From assembly GCA_029817715.1 (NCBI GenBank), contig JARUPY010000396.1:5828001-5892000 (forward strand): DNA of 64,000 nt, given 5' to 3'. Shown one piece after another: positions 34,617-55,686 of the stretch (positions are counted from its first letter, which is position 1; every line of letters begins with the position of its first letter). Position numbers and translations under genes: made by a program. Origin of the DNA: Melastoma dodecandrum (Eukaryota; Streptophyta; Magnoliopsida; Myrtales; Melastomataceae). The notes beneath the pieces were generated by a model. It made no database searches. It had not been told where the DNA came from and was given only the letters and a program-made list of their open reading frames with translations.

Positions 34617-37600
34617 ATGGACCACCGGAGTTGGCCCTGGAAGAAGAAGTCGTCCGATAAGTCAGCCACCATGAAGGCTGCAGCGATATTAGACTCAGCT
34701 AATGCCGCTTCAGAATTGGCCAAAGATAAGGTTTGTGGACGTTTTAGATATTTTTACTGTATTTGAAGTCGGATTCAGTATCACCTCGTCAATTATACTC
34801 TTTTTTCTTGATCTTAGCAAATGATGCGGTAGGCTGCTCCGAGTTTATCGTATTTACATGCCGTGCTGTATCGAAATCAATTTTGCAGGGCGATCTCAAG
34901 AAACCAAGTCATGCTCAAGTTCCTGTCGAGATGTATTCTCATCTATCTGGTTTGGAGGAGAAGGTGAAGACAAATGAGGAAACTATTCAATCTCTGGAGG
35001 AGCGAATCGAGGAACTGAATGAAAATCTGTCGTCTGCCGATGCAGAGATTAAAACGAAAGAAGATATGGTGAAACAGCACACGAAAGTTGCCGAAGAAGC
35101 TGTTTCAGGTAAGGGCCTAATCCTACCGAAAAAGATACAGATAGATGAATAAAATGACTCTCTGCTGGTGTTCCGTCTAAGATGAATATCTTTCCCCAGG
35201 TTGGGAAAAGGCCGAGGCAGAAGCTTCGGCTTTAAAAGGTCATCTGGAATCTGTAACGCTGGAAAAGCTTGCGGCTGAAGATCGAGCATCGCACCTGGAT
35301 GGTGCTCTAAAAGAGTGCATGGGGCAGATAAGAAATTTGAAGGAAGAACACCAGAAGAATTTGCAGGAGGCGGTTCTTATTAAAACCAAGCAATTGGAGA
35401 AAATTCAGGATGAATTTGAGGCCAAGATTGCCACTCTCAACCAGGAACTCCTTACATCTGGCGCTGATAATGCTGCATTGTCGAGGTCTCTCCAGGAACG
35501 TTCGAATGTGGTAAGTGAGCTCAGCAAAGAGAAATCCTCGGCACTCGCCGAGATAGAGCACTTAAAGAGCAATATCGAGTCCTGCGAAAGAGAGATCGGT
35601 AAACTCAATTATGAAGTTCATCTGGTCACTAAAGAGCTCGATATCCGAAACGAAGAGAAGAATATGAGCGTAAGATCGGCAGAGGTGGCTAACAAGCAGC
35701 AAATGGAGGGCGTTAAGAAGATCGCCAAGCTAGAAGCAGAATGCCGAAGATTACACGGTTTGGTATGTAAGAAATTGCCCGGTCCAGCAGCGCTGGCCCA
35801 AATGAGAGTCGAAGTCGAGAGCTTAGGTATGGAATATGGAAATCCTCACTTTAAGAGGCCGCTGGTCAAGCCCTCCAGTCCTCGCCTGTCTCCTATGCCG
35901 GAGTACTGTTTTGACAACCTCCAGAAGGTCCAGCGGGAGAACGAGCTCCTTACTGAGCGTTTATACGCCATGGAAGAGGAGACGAAGATTCTGAAAGATG
36001 CTTTGGCTAAGCGCAACAGTGAGTTACAGGTTTCAAGAAGCTCCTTTGCTAAGACCACCAGCAAACTTCATAAGCTAGAGGCTCAAATGCACATGTACAA
36101 TGCCAGTAACCCACCAAGCCTAACTTCAATGTCTGAGGATGGCAATGACGAAGACAGGAGCGTCACGGGTTCATGGGCAGCTTCTCTAATGTCTGATCTC
36201 TCACAGATCAAGAAGGTAAAGAACTTTGACAAACCAGTCAAGGATGATAACTCTGCACGTTTGGAGCTCATGGACGATTTCCTTGAAATGGAGAAATTAG
36301 TCAACAACCCGGACGGGACGATTTCCACTACAAGTATTTCAGTCAGAAAACATCCTCATGGTTCGAGCAATGGCGGTTCACCAGATGCTGGAAAAGACAC
36401 GGAACACTCGGCCTCGAGACAGGAATCTAGTGTGGAGCAGTTGCAGTGCATGAAGCTACAGTCTAGGATCTTGAGTGTGCTTGAGAAGAACACCGAGGTG
36501 GGCAATGTGGATCATGTTCTGGAGGAAATCAAACGAGTTCTGCAGGAAGCATACGGTGTTCGGGATCAAAAGAGTGTTTCCTCTTTGTCGGAGGAAAAAC
36601 ATCGCTCTGATATTGTTCTGTTCGATGCTAAAGCCTCTACCAGTGATGTTTCTGCAGTTCCATCAGAAGCCAATTCAAAGGTAACTGCTGAAGCTGATCA
36701 AAGATCAGGCCTCGATTTGGAAGCTTCACTGTCACATATCCATGAATTTGTACTGATTTTGGGTAAGGAGGCCATGGCCGCTCATGACATTTCAGTTGGC
36801 GGTCAAGACTTATGCCAGACGATCGAGGAATTTTCCACGATTTACCACAGATTTATGAACAAAGATGCAGATCTGATGAATATAGTCGATGACCTCTCTC
36901 GAGTCTTCTCTAAGGCAAGGCAGTTGAAACTTAACATTCTGGAGAAAGGCAGCGATTTGGAAATCACCAGTCCAGATTGCATCGACAAAGTTGCCTTACC
37001 TGAGAAAGGGGATTCTTCTTCCAGAAATGGCTACTGCAGTGGCCATACGAACATAGTAGACCTCGCTTCGAATGCCGAAATCTCCGACGACAGTAACACA
37101 AACTCGGATTATGAAGCACGTATCTCTGTCGGGGTCTTGATGGAGGACCGTGAGAAATTGAGATCCGAGAATGAGAAGCTGGCCAAGGGCTTGGCTATAT
37201 CCAATGGAAACTTGGAGACAATGAAGTCTCGGGTTAAGGAATTAGAACAGACTTTAGCTGAGGTCAAGTCACAGTTGGCTTCCTCTCAGAAGTCATACGG
37301 TTTGGCCGAGACGCAGCTGAAATGTATGGCAGAGTCCTACAGGACGCTCGAAGAACGGGCAGAGGAATTGCAGAGGGAGGCGGAACTGCTCAGAGCGAAA
37401 ATTGACAACCTGAGCAATGACCTTCATGAAGAGAAGAACAGTCATCAACAGACGCTGGAAAAATACAACGAGCTCAAGGAATGTCTGTTAAGGTTCGTCG
37501 TTGCAGCCATCTTTTTCTTTCATTTCTGGCCATGGTGTCCATCTTCGATTCTGCACCCAAATTCCAGTGACCTGATATAGAATTGACTTCGACTCTGCTC

Positions 37601-38231
37601 TAATTGCAATATGGAGAGCAGCTCATCAAGAGCAGACGGCGAGCTCAAAAGCAAACAAGTAAGAACTCATTTTCATCGAATCTTTGAAGATGACACGACA
37701 CATTTACATCACTCATGAGTTCATAATCATATGCACGAAAACGATCGACAAAATTTCAGCTACTGTAGTAGTTTGGTTACTAAAAAATCCGATGTTCTTA
37801 CATTGACTTCTGTTTTCCCAATTCAACAGGTTCGCTTAAGCACAGACATTGTCCTGAATTTGCAGGAACACGATCTGACAGCCGCGGCGGAGAAGCTCGC
37901 AGAGTGTCAAAAGACCATTTTCATGCTAGCCAGACAGCTGAAAGCCTTGCATCCCCAGACAGAGCTCCTGCCAGTGCATCCAAACCTCCGAGACATCGAG
38001 CTGGCTGACGATGCTGATGCCACTCCGACGACTGCCATAACTGGCAATCAACCCCCAGTACAGTCGTATATGGTCTCATCCAGCCCTTCCGAATCCGAGC
38101 CCAACTTCATGAAGTCCCCACTAAGCTCTAAGCACCCGAAGCATCGTGTCACATTGTCCAGATCCTCGACGTCCTCCTCATCGGAGCGGCAATCGAGAGG
38201 ATTCAGCCGGTTCTTCTCCACAAAAGGGTAG
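34617..38231 (+). CDS. Filament-like plant protein (FPP)
   Basis: Five exons: 34617-34730, 34889-35108, 35200-37492, 37619-37658 and 37866-38231, giving 1010 aa. FPPs are long coiled-coil proteins. FPP7-type members and relatives have been linked to the nuclear envelope or microtubules; the role of this one is not shown by sequence. The N-terminus MDHRSWPWKKKSSDK and the early block YSHLSGLEEKVKTNEETIQ are the FPP hallmark, as are SGWEKAEAEASALK, KLEAECRRLHGLVCKKLPGP and the C-terminal AAAEKLAECQKTIFMLARQL. Heptad-rich coiled coil covers about residues 50-270 and 690-870. The C-terminus RQSRGFSRFFSTKG is Ser/Arg-rich. The exon 4 acceptor (ggagag at 37613-37618) is weak and was chosen for phase; the other splice sites are clear. 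Confidence 0.88.
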
Positions 38232-39359
38232 CAGTAAAACACCTTCGGCCCATCGGCTGATCGATCGACCAGGTCCATCTGCTCATAGTCATTGTCGTTC
38301 CTCGGGTGTGCGCCACTGTACATGACTCCATGACCGGTTTGTGAAGTTTGTAATTCATTGTGTGCGACAAAAGATACGCACAATTTCCGTGTTCGGTTGA
38401 TGTCACGAAGGGTTGCGAGGTTGCCGTCAGAAAAGTAAAATGTAACGAATTTGACAAAGGAAGATCACGAGAGTCAAATTATATTTTTATGATTTTTTTT
38501 AAATCATCGTCTATAAAAAAATATTTATTTAGTGTTTTCAAAATGGGTCAAACTAAAGATTAAACTTGTATGATATTTACGAGATATTTTTGTAGCATGC
38601 ATCGTGGTGAATAGAATAATTCGCATTAAGATTTCGGGTTTTGGTGGGGTCACGGAATTTTGTCATAAAATAACTCACTAGGAAACCGTTTCAAAATTTA
38701 TAAAATAATGTTTCGAAATTAATTTTTTTTCTTATTTAATGCTTACTTGGAATTGAATTTTATAAGTTAAATTTCGTGAAATTTGAAATCGAATTTATAA
38801 AATTCGATTTTTTTAACAAGTAAATTTGAATTTATAAAGTTCGATTCCGATGTGTTGTTTAAGGAAGTTTGAATAATTTGAATAACGATATTTTAGAATA
38901 AGTGTAACGTGCACAATGGTTGGGACATGAATTAGCATGCTGTCCGTCCTACCGTTAGTACGTGTTAACTTTGGGGGAGATAATGATGTCGCACCCCAGT
39001 TATATATCCTAATCAGATTGAGATTACTCCCTAAGCAAGAAGAAAGATAGATAGATCGACATGTTTTAGTGTTGCGCACGAGGTGGATGACCCGTTCTAG
39101 CTTCAGGGTTCAGTTCATCCGTCAATTCTTGTCAAATGTCTGAAAGGTGACGACCGCCCGTCGGTCACGTGCGTTCCAGTCCGTTTTGGTCGTTACTTTA
39201 TGTCGGCATTTATGGCTAAGCTAAGTCACTAATTATGCACATAGCAATGGCATCGCATCCCTGTGGGTGGGAACAATTTTGTTTAAGCAGTCACGAAATT
39301 AGTACTTGTCGACACGCTTAGTCCTTAATGGGTTCAAGAGATAAAACTCCGTGCGCGCA
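38232..39359. other. Intergenic, 3' flank of FPP
   Basis: AT-rich. The segment around 38690-38860 contains several short direct and inverted copies of an aatttataaa-gttcgatt-like motif. No gene was recognised. Confidence 0.5.
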
Positions 39360-40080
39360 CTGCTTGAGGCGAACAGGGGCTCAATATTAACGCTACTCGA
39401 GAAGTCTGTGTGAGCACTACTCGAGAAGTGCCTCCTCAACAAGGGTTCGAGATTAATGCCACTCAAGAAGCAATTCTCAAGTACGTCATAGATAATCCCA
39501 TACAGCTCGTGACTCGAATAGCCTCTCAGTACTCGAGAGCATGTAATATCTCGAGGAGACTCACATCAAACCACGTCCGTTTACGCCAATACAGCAGAAC
39601 ACGTGGCAAACCCAGAGAGGCCGAGTAAAGCCCGACGTGCATGGAATCTACAAAATAGGAATCAGATCATGCACACGATCTAGGAAGATCACATACTGGC
39701 TGAATAATCGCAACCGTAAGATTTTGAAAATATAAAAGGCAGAAAGAAACAATCAAGACCATCACATACAAACCCGTAATTTTCCTAAGTTGCCTTGGCT
39801 CCAAGCGTCCTAAACCCAGCGTCCTGAAACCAACATCACATTCACCACATCCGACTGCCGATCCACCAAGGTAGATAGATTCCCCTTAAGGGATCCGTCG
39901 TAGCCGCCGTCCGTCAACCGATCGTCGTGAAAACCCACTGTCGTTCTTTTGTTGTTCAATCCTTTTCGTCAAGACTGTAAGTGTTGCAAGGATCTAAATT
40001 TTGTAATTCAGCATTGTTCAATTTCAATGCAAGTGTTGTTTCCGTTTCAAACTTGTGTTCTTTAACTTTACAGCGACCAC
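39360..40080 (+). mobile_element. Possible LTR (solo or remnant)
   Basis: Resembles a plant retrotransposon LTR in organisation: a GC-mixed upstream part with a repeated ctactcgagaagt (about 39393 and 39416), a TATA-like tataaaagg at about 39732, a short leader, then a T-rich end with ttgttcaat and aattcagcattgttcaattt typical of U5 regions. No gag-pol coding sequence, primer-binding site or flanking duplication was identified, and ends are uncertain. Confidence 0.35.
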
Positions 40081-40533
40081 AAATCACTATAAAATTCAAT
40101 ATGTGTTGCGGGTAACATATTCCACGCCAACGGTACTATGGTCTGAAATCAATAGGATGCACCTGTGTTGGTCCAACGATTATATCTTAGAACAGCCCTG
40201 TTTTATGCAACCAGCACAGGCCGATAAACATTGTCGGAATAACATTTTTAACCGAGAGTTTCTTTGCGTTGTGTGTGTCTGTATAGTTCAAACGGAGGGG
40301 TTTCAGTTCAGTTCTGTCAGGAGTTTAAGTCGCGTGCTCGGCAACATACCAATCCTCGACCCAACGTCATTATGTCTGTCCGTCTGTCGGACCGTTTTCC
40401 TTCCGACAGTTTGGCTTCCCCGACCGTACTTGTTCTGTAGAAAAAAACTGCATGAATTCCGTGCTGGGTTTCGGTTTTCCAAAGTCAGGAATGTTATTGG
40501 AAAAAAGAAAGAAGAGATTAAGGCAAAAATTAA

Positions 40534-40550
40534 GGGGGGGGGGGGGGGGG
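40534..40550. repeat. G17 homopolymer
   Basis: Seventeen G directly beside the broken SAUR fragment at 40565-40668. Confidence 0.85.
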
Positions 40551-40564
40551 CATCTGTGATCTTA

Positions 40565-40668
40565 GGAGCATGGAGGTGAGGAGGGACTGGAACACGACCT
40601 CCTGGCAAGGGATGGTGAGTACCACGTCGTGGTCGAAGCCGAACTCCTCCTCAGCCAGGAGGACTGTC
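40565..40668 (-). pseudogene. SAUR fragment
   Basis: On the minus strand the frame reads VLLAEEEFGFDHDVVLTIPC and QEVVFQSLL, the central SAUR block (AEEEFGFDH...L-IPC-E-VF). The conserved HVAVY and HP-F parts are absent and the downstream side runs into the C17 tract. It resembles a different SAUR subgroup (EFGFDH) from the two intact SAURs (EYGFGH), so it is a separate relic rather than a copy of them. Confidence 0.7.
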
Positions 40669-41019
40669 CCAGTAATCAGATGCTGTTGTTTGGAGGGGAT
40701 TTTTGTGGTTGGAGAAGAATGAGCTAGAGATGGGCTGTCATGGTAGATTTTGAATGGTGGTGGTTCACGGGGGCGAAAAAGGGAAGCTGAAGGAAACAAG
40801 GGTTGGGATTTCCATGGTCATATTCGTTAAGAATCATGGGGTGGAAGGTGTAGTTCCAGACATGCTTATTGCAAAACTGCTGTCATTTGATCTCAGAGAA
40901 AAGAACAAGATCATGCCAGAACAAAAGCGAAGAGATTCCAAACCAGCCGGGATCGGTAACGAACACCTCTATGTGTTAATAAGCCATGTGGAATCTAGTT
41001 TACTAGTAGGTGGGAGCGA

Positions 41020-43480
41020 CTATGCCAACAAAAATGTCTGTTGTGGAGTGGACTCCTCGGCTTGCAAGCTCTTGTAGTAATTGACAAGCACCTCCCATCC
41101 GCCGGGGCACATGAATCCGTCTGGAGGGTTCTCTCCACTTCTTGCATAGTTCCTCATCTGTATTGTCAAAAGGATACATGAAATGACTTGAACGGAGAAA
41201 AACCTCAAAGCGAGATTAACAAACAGGGAAAAGTCACAGCACAGGAGATAAGACGCAAGCTCCTAACTTCTGCAATTTTGGCAGATGGGTGTACAAGAGT
41301 AAGGATATGCCAGATTTAACATGCAACAACTGGCCCGTGATGTTGGATTCACATAGACAACGAATTAATTCAAACAATGCAGGGCATCTAACACTGACTA
41401 GGGTATCTTCTTGCCCTTCTCCATAAGACCAGTTTGGTACAATTAACCGGGTGGAAGGGAAAACCTGTAGCATGGGTAGGGTCGAGTCAAGCTTCGAAGA
41501 TATTAATTGTACCTTTGTTCCGGAGATGAAAAGGAAATCTTTAGCCCGGGAAGGGTCAAAAAACGCCATCTTCTTTTCTACAGTGTCATAGGCAGCCACC
41601 TGCAATGTATTGCGCAAATTGAGAACTTGAAACTCGCATCTTACAAATATTCACAAGATATAACCAGAAAACATCACACGAGAAAGGCACCAACCCTGAA
41701 TGGTAGGATATTCAGCTTTTCAAGCCCAGGGGCCATGCTCAAGACCTTTTTCCCATGATCAGGATCGTACAAGTCCCTCTTTTCTGTGGGGTGACCCATT
41801 CCAGCAGGATCTCTGCCAACTATGTAGAAATTAGCGCCAGCATTTACTCGTGCTTTGGCATGCCACTGAACCTCAGTTGGACCAGCATAATGCATCGGGG
41901 AAGGAAATATTGCCACTATAGTAGTTTGAGGATCAAGAACCCCGTCTTCAAGGACCTGTATCGATCATGGCCACTTGAGTATCTTAACCTTAACGAGGGC
42001 AAAACTGGCTGTTGTAGAGAAAAAGAGCCAACTAAAAAGGCTGCCTTCACATGCAAATTCAAGAAACATTGGATGTCACCTTGCTATGTTGTTCCATCCG
42101 AACATCTAGAGGAACATCATCAGCCTTAGTGAAACCGCCCAAAGGATGAAGCAACAAGATTGGATTCTTGTAACCCATCTCTAGAAGTCTCTTGCGCGTA
42201 TCATTCATCAGCAGTGCATGCCCGTTATGTACTGGGTTACGTAACTGGAAAGCAAAAACTGCATCCGCCTGACGCCTATCAAACTCCTGACGTAATTGCT
42301 TAGGAGACAGCCTATAGTGATCAAGGCTATCATTGTATTTAATTGGTTTCAAGACTTCCAAGTCTCCACCAATGAGCCAGTCGCCGGCGCTGGCTATGGC
42401 TACATCAACATACGGCAGGCCAGGAGCAGTTGTTCCCCATGTCCTTGCTATCCTCTCCTCCTTGTTATGCTTGTATATTTCTATCCTGGACAAACAAAAG
42501 GAGAACCAATCACAGTTCAGATACCATTGCTACACATCAAAAACCAATTGCTCATCCCCTTTCGAGAATGCAACAAGAATTAAAAAACTTTTTAAGCATA
42601 TGTCGAAACAAGAATCTTCAAAAATTACCCCTGTAGTGCAAATAAACCATACGCAAACTCTCCATCCTTGATCCAGAGAAAAAAATGTTACAGACGCCAT
42701 TACAGAGACTACTGCTAAGCTCTAATCAGTCAGGGAGGCGACTTCCATGTTCAATCCGTAACTATCTAACACAATCCTATTTTGACAAGCCAACTTTACG
42801 TGGTCTGTAGAATAGCAAAACAGGACAAACAAGAACAGACGACCGACCCAATACCATTCACCTATATATAAAAAAACATATCGTATGAGGTGAGAAAACA
42901 CCAATACAGACCTTCGAAGAATACCGATCAAGTCCCCGTCGGGGCCGACTAACCCCACGCTGTCGGACCCTCCGATGGCCTCCTTCGTCTCATCATCGAT
43001 CGCCAAAACAATGGGGAGCGACATGTTCACAACGCTCCCATCCTCCAACCTGAGGCAATTAAAATGCAGGGTCTGCAAGTACTCCGTTTCCCTCATGAAC
43101 CCTTTCAAGGGACTCGCCCAACCTTCGCTGATCACGTGAACCCACTCGAGATCAATCCTAGTCAACCTGGCCCTCGGCAAGGACTCGGCCTCTGTCATCC
43201 TCGCCGCCCGATCCTTCTCGTCGACCACGAGGTCCACGAGGACCCCCCCATCCGGGTCGATGAGGGAGCACTTCACGGAGAAGGCGGTGCTCATCCCGGG
43301 GCGTTTCGGCAAACTGGGCAGGGACAATTCGTTGAGGTGGTAGATGGGTTTGGTTAAAAATCGTAACTTGGATGAGAAATGGTGGGTCCTGGGTTTCAGG
43401 GGAAGGGCGGCGTCGGCGGGGGAGGAGGACCTGGCTTTGGGGACGAAGCAGGGGGGGTGTAATTTAACAGTGGAGGTCAT
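41020..43480 (-). CDS. APS: ATP sulfurylase, plastid-targeted
   Basis: Five exons: 42912-43480, 42080-42485, 41695-41955, 41513-41599 and 41020-41157, giving 486 aa. It catalyses ATP + sulfate to adenosine 5'-phosphosulfate + pyrophosphate, the first step of sulfate assimilation. The N-terminal 50 or so residues are Ser/Pro/Arg-rich ([20 protein letters not shown]), a plausible chloroplast transit peptide. The mature part has [21 protein letters not shown], the nucleotide-binding [13 protein letters not shown] (about 270-282), the [10 protein letters not shown] loop (about 372-381) and the end [16 protein letters not shown]. The enzyme lacks an APS kinase domain, as in other plants. It is transcribed divergently from XRN3. 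A C16 run and CT-rich repeats lie in its leader or promoter. Confidence 0.95.
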
Positions 43481-44089
43481 GTCTTTTGTGTTGTCCGAGG
43501 CGGTTGGATCGGAGGGGTAGGGGGGTCGCGAGGGAATTATTGGCGCTAAAATTGGAAGGGATTGTACTGAAAGAGGAGGAGGATGAGGAGGAGGAAGAGG
43601 ACATTGTCATTACAAGGAAAAGGGAAGGGAAGGGCGTCCACACGTTGTAGTGGGTTGCAGAGGGGTTGATTTGTTCTGTGGAGGGAAGAGGTATACTGGT
43701 CCTTGTTAGAGGGGGGGGGGGGGGGGCCAAAACCGCGGCTTGTGTTTGGGGAAGAAGAAGACGAACGCAAACAAAGACTAGATTCATTCTTTCATTTGTC
43801 CCCACTTTGTATTGATTAGTGTAACAATTAGTGATCGTCTATTTTCCAAATTGAACTAAACTCCACTGTCGCCGTATATTCTCTCCTCTGATACCTTATG
43901 ACCAGACCTTGTCACCAATAATTTATAATACACAACAGATTACTCCACGTTTCCCGGTAATATTCCAAACTTACCCTCACACCTTCTATCCTGATGAGGC
44001 GTTCGATTGAGGTTAAAACCGTCAAATCACATTGCATCCCTATTCCTCCTCCCCCCGTTTGCCCTAATTCCCAACGCCCAACCGCTCGG

Positions 44090-44097
44090 TATAAATA
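44090..44097 (+). promoter_or_regulatory. TATA box of XRN3
   Basis: TATAAATA embedded in the palindrome cggtataaataccg, about 170 bp upstream of the XRN3 ATG. Confidence 0.55.
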
Positions 44098-44235
44098 CCG
44101 GCCGCCCCGCCCCCCTCCCGCGACGGCGACAAGCTCTTCCCCTTTATTGCGCGCCCCTCTCCTTCGAGTTCGATTGATTCTGGGTATATTCTTAGATATC
44201 CGTTAATTCGGGAAGGAAGCCTACTGTTGTTAAGG

Positions 44236-44250
44236 TTAGGGTTAGGGTTT
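44236..44250 (+). promoter_or_regulatory. Telo-box (TTAGGG repeat) in XRN3 leader
   Basis: TTAGGGTTAGGGTTT, 18 bp upstream of the ATG. Telo-boxes are known cis elements of plant translation and RNA-metabolism genes; a role here is inference. Confidence 0.55.
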
Positions 44251-44267
44251 CTTGATTTCTTGGCGCT

Positions 44268-52919
<8,652 letters not shown>

Positions 52920-53429
52920 AATCTAAATGACGGCCCAAGCTGTGGTTAAAGCTAGTTTTGTTCGCCCTAAGCATGTTCGAGGTAAAAGGATTTAGATCCT
53001 TCGTTTTTAACTCTTGTACTGTAACAATAGCCAATAAGACATTGCCTGGCTTAATGCAAAAGTACTCTGTCCTCGAGGTTACATAATTCATGGGAATGAT
53101 TGCCTTTAATTATTATTTGTTCATTTCTTTTCTGGGTTACATGTTGATTTTGCAAAAGTTTATAGTTCGTTTCCTACGACGTGTAGTTGAGAAAGCACAG
53201 ATTATGGAATACCATTAATTTAGAGCATAAGACATCCTTTCTAGCGAAATAAAAGCTTGCCCTTTACATAAGGCCCCTCACTTCGGATTGTACTATTTCC
53301 CGACACAATTCCCATCTAAACAGGGTTAATGATGACGTAGGAACACGAATGAATTAATGCCTTAAGAATAGTATACATTATATTTATATTACATTCTGCA
53401 CACCTTCAGTGCCCGTGCCCGGGATATTA
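52920..53429. other. Convergent 3' ends of XRN3 and endoglucanase
   Basis: About 510 bp shared by two 3' untranslated regions running towards each other. No separate gene was seen. Confidence 0.6.
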
Positions 53430-55686
53430 TTACTTGAATGATCGAACCACAGAGGAACTGGTCACTAAGCCGGAGAGAAGGCCCACGATCAGCGCGCTGT
53501 TGTATGTGGTCGGCTCCCCTTGCTTGGTGTTGTTCCTTGAATCTATGTATGTTTCGTTGAGGAAAGGGCCGCCTACGAGTCCGCCAGTTGCCACGTTGGG
53601 GTTCGGGTCGGTCGAGTCAAGGTACTGGAACCCGTCTTTGCAGCCGGTCGTGGCATCTGCTGGGATGGATGCACCTCTGTGGTGCACAAACTGCGGGTAG
53701 TTGTCCCCGTAACCAACAAGGTAACTCATTTTCGAAGGATTGTCACCCAATACGTAATCCGCCTGTAAAAGGGATGAGTGAATCGTGTAAGTGATGTAGA
53801 TACCGACATTTGGAACTAGCCGGAATTAGGAGTTTTTCATTTCGTCCGGCTGTTCTACCTGGGATTGAGCGTATTTTCGAAGATCGGATGCCTTGAAGGT
53901 CTTTCCATCACAAGATATAGTCCCAGTCTTCGAAGTAAGCAAGTAATCGCTATATATTGTAACCAGGAAAGCAGAAGCAACAGGATGTTGCAGGGAGTTC
54001 CACTCGCTGACCCATAAAAGGCCACCTACAATCAATCACCGGAAATCCAACTTTAGAGGTAAAGAGCGCCAACGATAACACTTGCTGTTATCTCAATAGA
54101 TGGAACAGAATTTTCCATCTAATATGAATGGAATCGTCATGTACTAATCTGAGAGAGAGGAAGAAAGTTGCAGGGAGGGAAGAAGACACTTACTATCTGT
54201 CTTGGTAGTTGTTACAGTCGGGGATTTTGGAAGGAGGCCACACATTACAGCCTCCGCCGTCGACTTGTACTTCTGAAGGCTGCTCTGGACCGAGCTTGAT
54301 AAGCCGCTAGCGCCGAAGAAACTCACTCTGGACAACAAAACCTACATTAAGGCAAAAGAGAATTCCTGTACAATTAGAAATATCCTTTGCATGGCAGAAT
54401 ATTAAGGTGTAGTAGTTTTTCATTAATCTTCAGATTGATTTCTCTACACAGACTAATCCTCTTGACTGAGATGCAAAATACTCTTTCATACTTATAAAAA
54501 AACTGTTTCATAGATCCCAAATTCATAAATCATGACAAACTATTCACACGAGAAATTACCTGTGCTCCAGCTAGCTTGTTGTCCCAGCAAAACCATGTCG
54601 GACTGCCAAAGTTTGCAAAGTCATCTCCGTTTTGCACAACGAAATCCAGGTATGTGTGATCTCCGGTGGCATGATAAAGCCATCCAGCTGCCCAAAGCAG
54701 TTCATCCCCGTACCCTGTCGAATTATAGTATGTTTGCACTTCTGGGATGCTCTCGCTGTAAGAAGCTCGGTACTTGTTTGCGAAGGTGAACAACTGTTCG
54801 GCGTGCTGCAGAAGAGTGCTAGAGTACGTAGGGTCACTGGACTTGAAAACCAGAGATGCCGAAGCGAGCGCTGCTGCTGTTTCTGCTGCAACCTCTGTTC
54901 CCGGAACAGACGTGTTCACCTGAGTGAGCGGCCGGTTCTCTTTCATCGCCTCGGGCCTTTCCCAGCATCCATGATCTGTGTTGGGATCGCCAACCTGCAA
55001 CCAAAGGAATCAAAATGAATCCGTTCATCTGTTCCACCCCATGATAACTTCAAAACATGCCCATCGAAGTTGTTGTGTTTCCGAACCAACAACCTGAATG
55101 TACAGCACGTTTGGCGACGGATGCGCTTCAACGAGGTAATCGGTAATCCATTTCAGAGATCCTTTCGCAGCGTCAAGCTCGTTCACGACACCCATCTGGT
55201 CTCCATACTCAAGAATCGCCCATGACAGCACCGAGGCTGTGAAAGCCATCGGGAATCCGAACTTAATGTGATCCCCTGCATCGTACATTCCCTTGGAGAG
55301 ATCCAACTTCGCCTGACTCCCGTCATCCAGCGCCGAATCTCCTCTCCACTCAATCTTATTCCCTTCCAACTTACCAGCTGCAAAAATAAACCACATCAAC
55401 ACAAGAAAAAACACCATTCCATCACCAATGCCCCAAAACACGACCCGCAACGACGATTCAAGCGAAACGAACGCATACATTTCTGTACGTCGAAGAACTG
55501 CATTGCGACGGAGAGAGCGTCGGCGTACTTCTTCTGGACGGCGCCGGGGGGTCCGACGTCGCCACCGTCGTCGTGGCTCTCGGATCTCTTCTTGATGGTG
55601 ATGACGACGGCGCCGGAGACCAATGCGAGGATGACGACAACCAGGAACCAACCGACACAGCCCTTGGAACGTCCCTTCTCCCCCAT
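53430..55686 (-). CDS. Membrane-anchored GH9 endo-1,4-beta-glucanase
   Basis: Six exons: 55479-55686, 55094-55377, 54560-54994, 54194-54341, 53859-54025 and 53430-53762, giving 524 aa. It hydrolyses internal beta-1,4 links in cellulose-type wall glucans. An uncleaved N-terminal anchor (about 12-31, GWFLVVVILALVSGAVVITI) after a short basic head implies a type II membrane protein, as in the GH9B5/B7 (endoglucanase 10-like) group. Catalytic parts: DAGDHIKFGFP (nucleophile-activating Asp, about 102-106), HHRGAS (about 441) and QGEPTTYNSA with the acid Glu at about 497. No C-terminal carbohydrate-binding module is present. It is tandem with TRM6 and convergent with XRN3. Confidence 0.93.

Larger units (their letters stand above)
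43481..44267. promoter_or_regulatory. Shared divergent promoter of ATP sulfurylase and XRN3
   Basis: 788 bp separate the two start codons. The ATPS side has a (TCC)n pyrimidine-rich leader (43560-43605) and a C16 run (G16 on plus, 43711-43726). The XRN3 side has a TATA box at 44090-44097 and telo-box repeats at 44236-44250. Confidence 0.6.
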
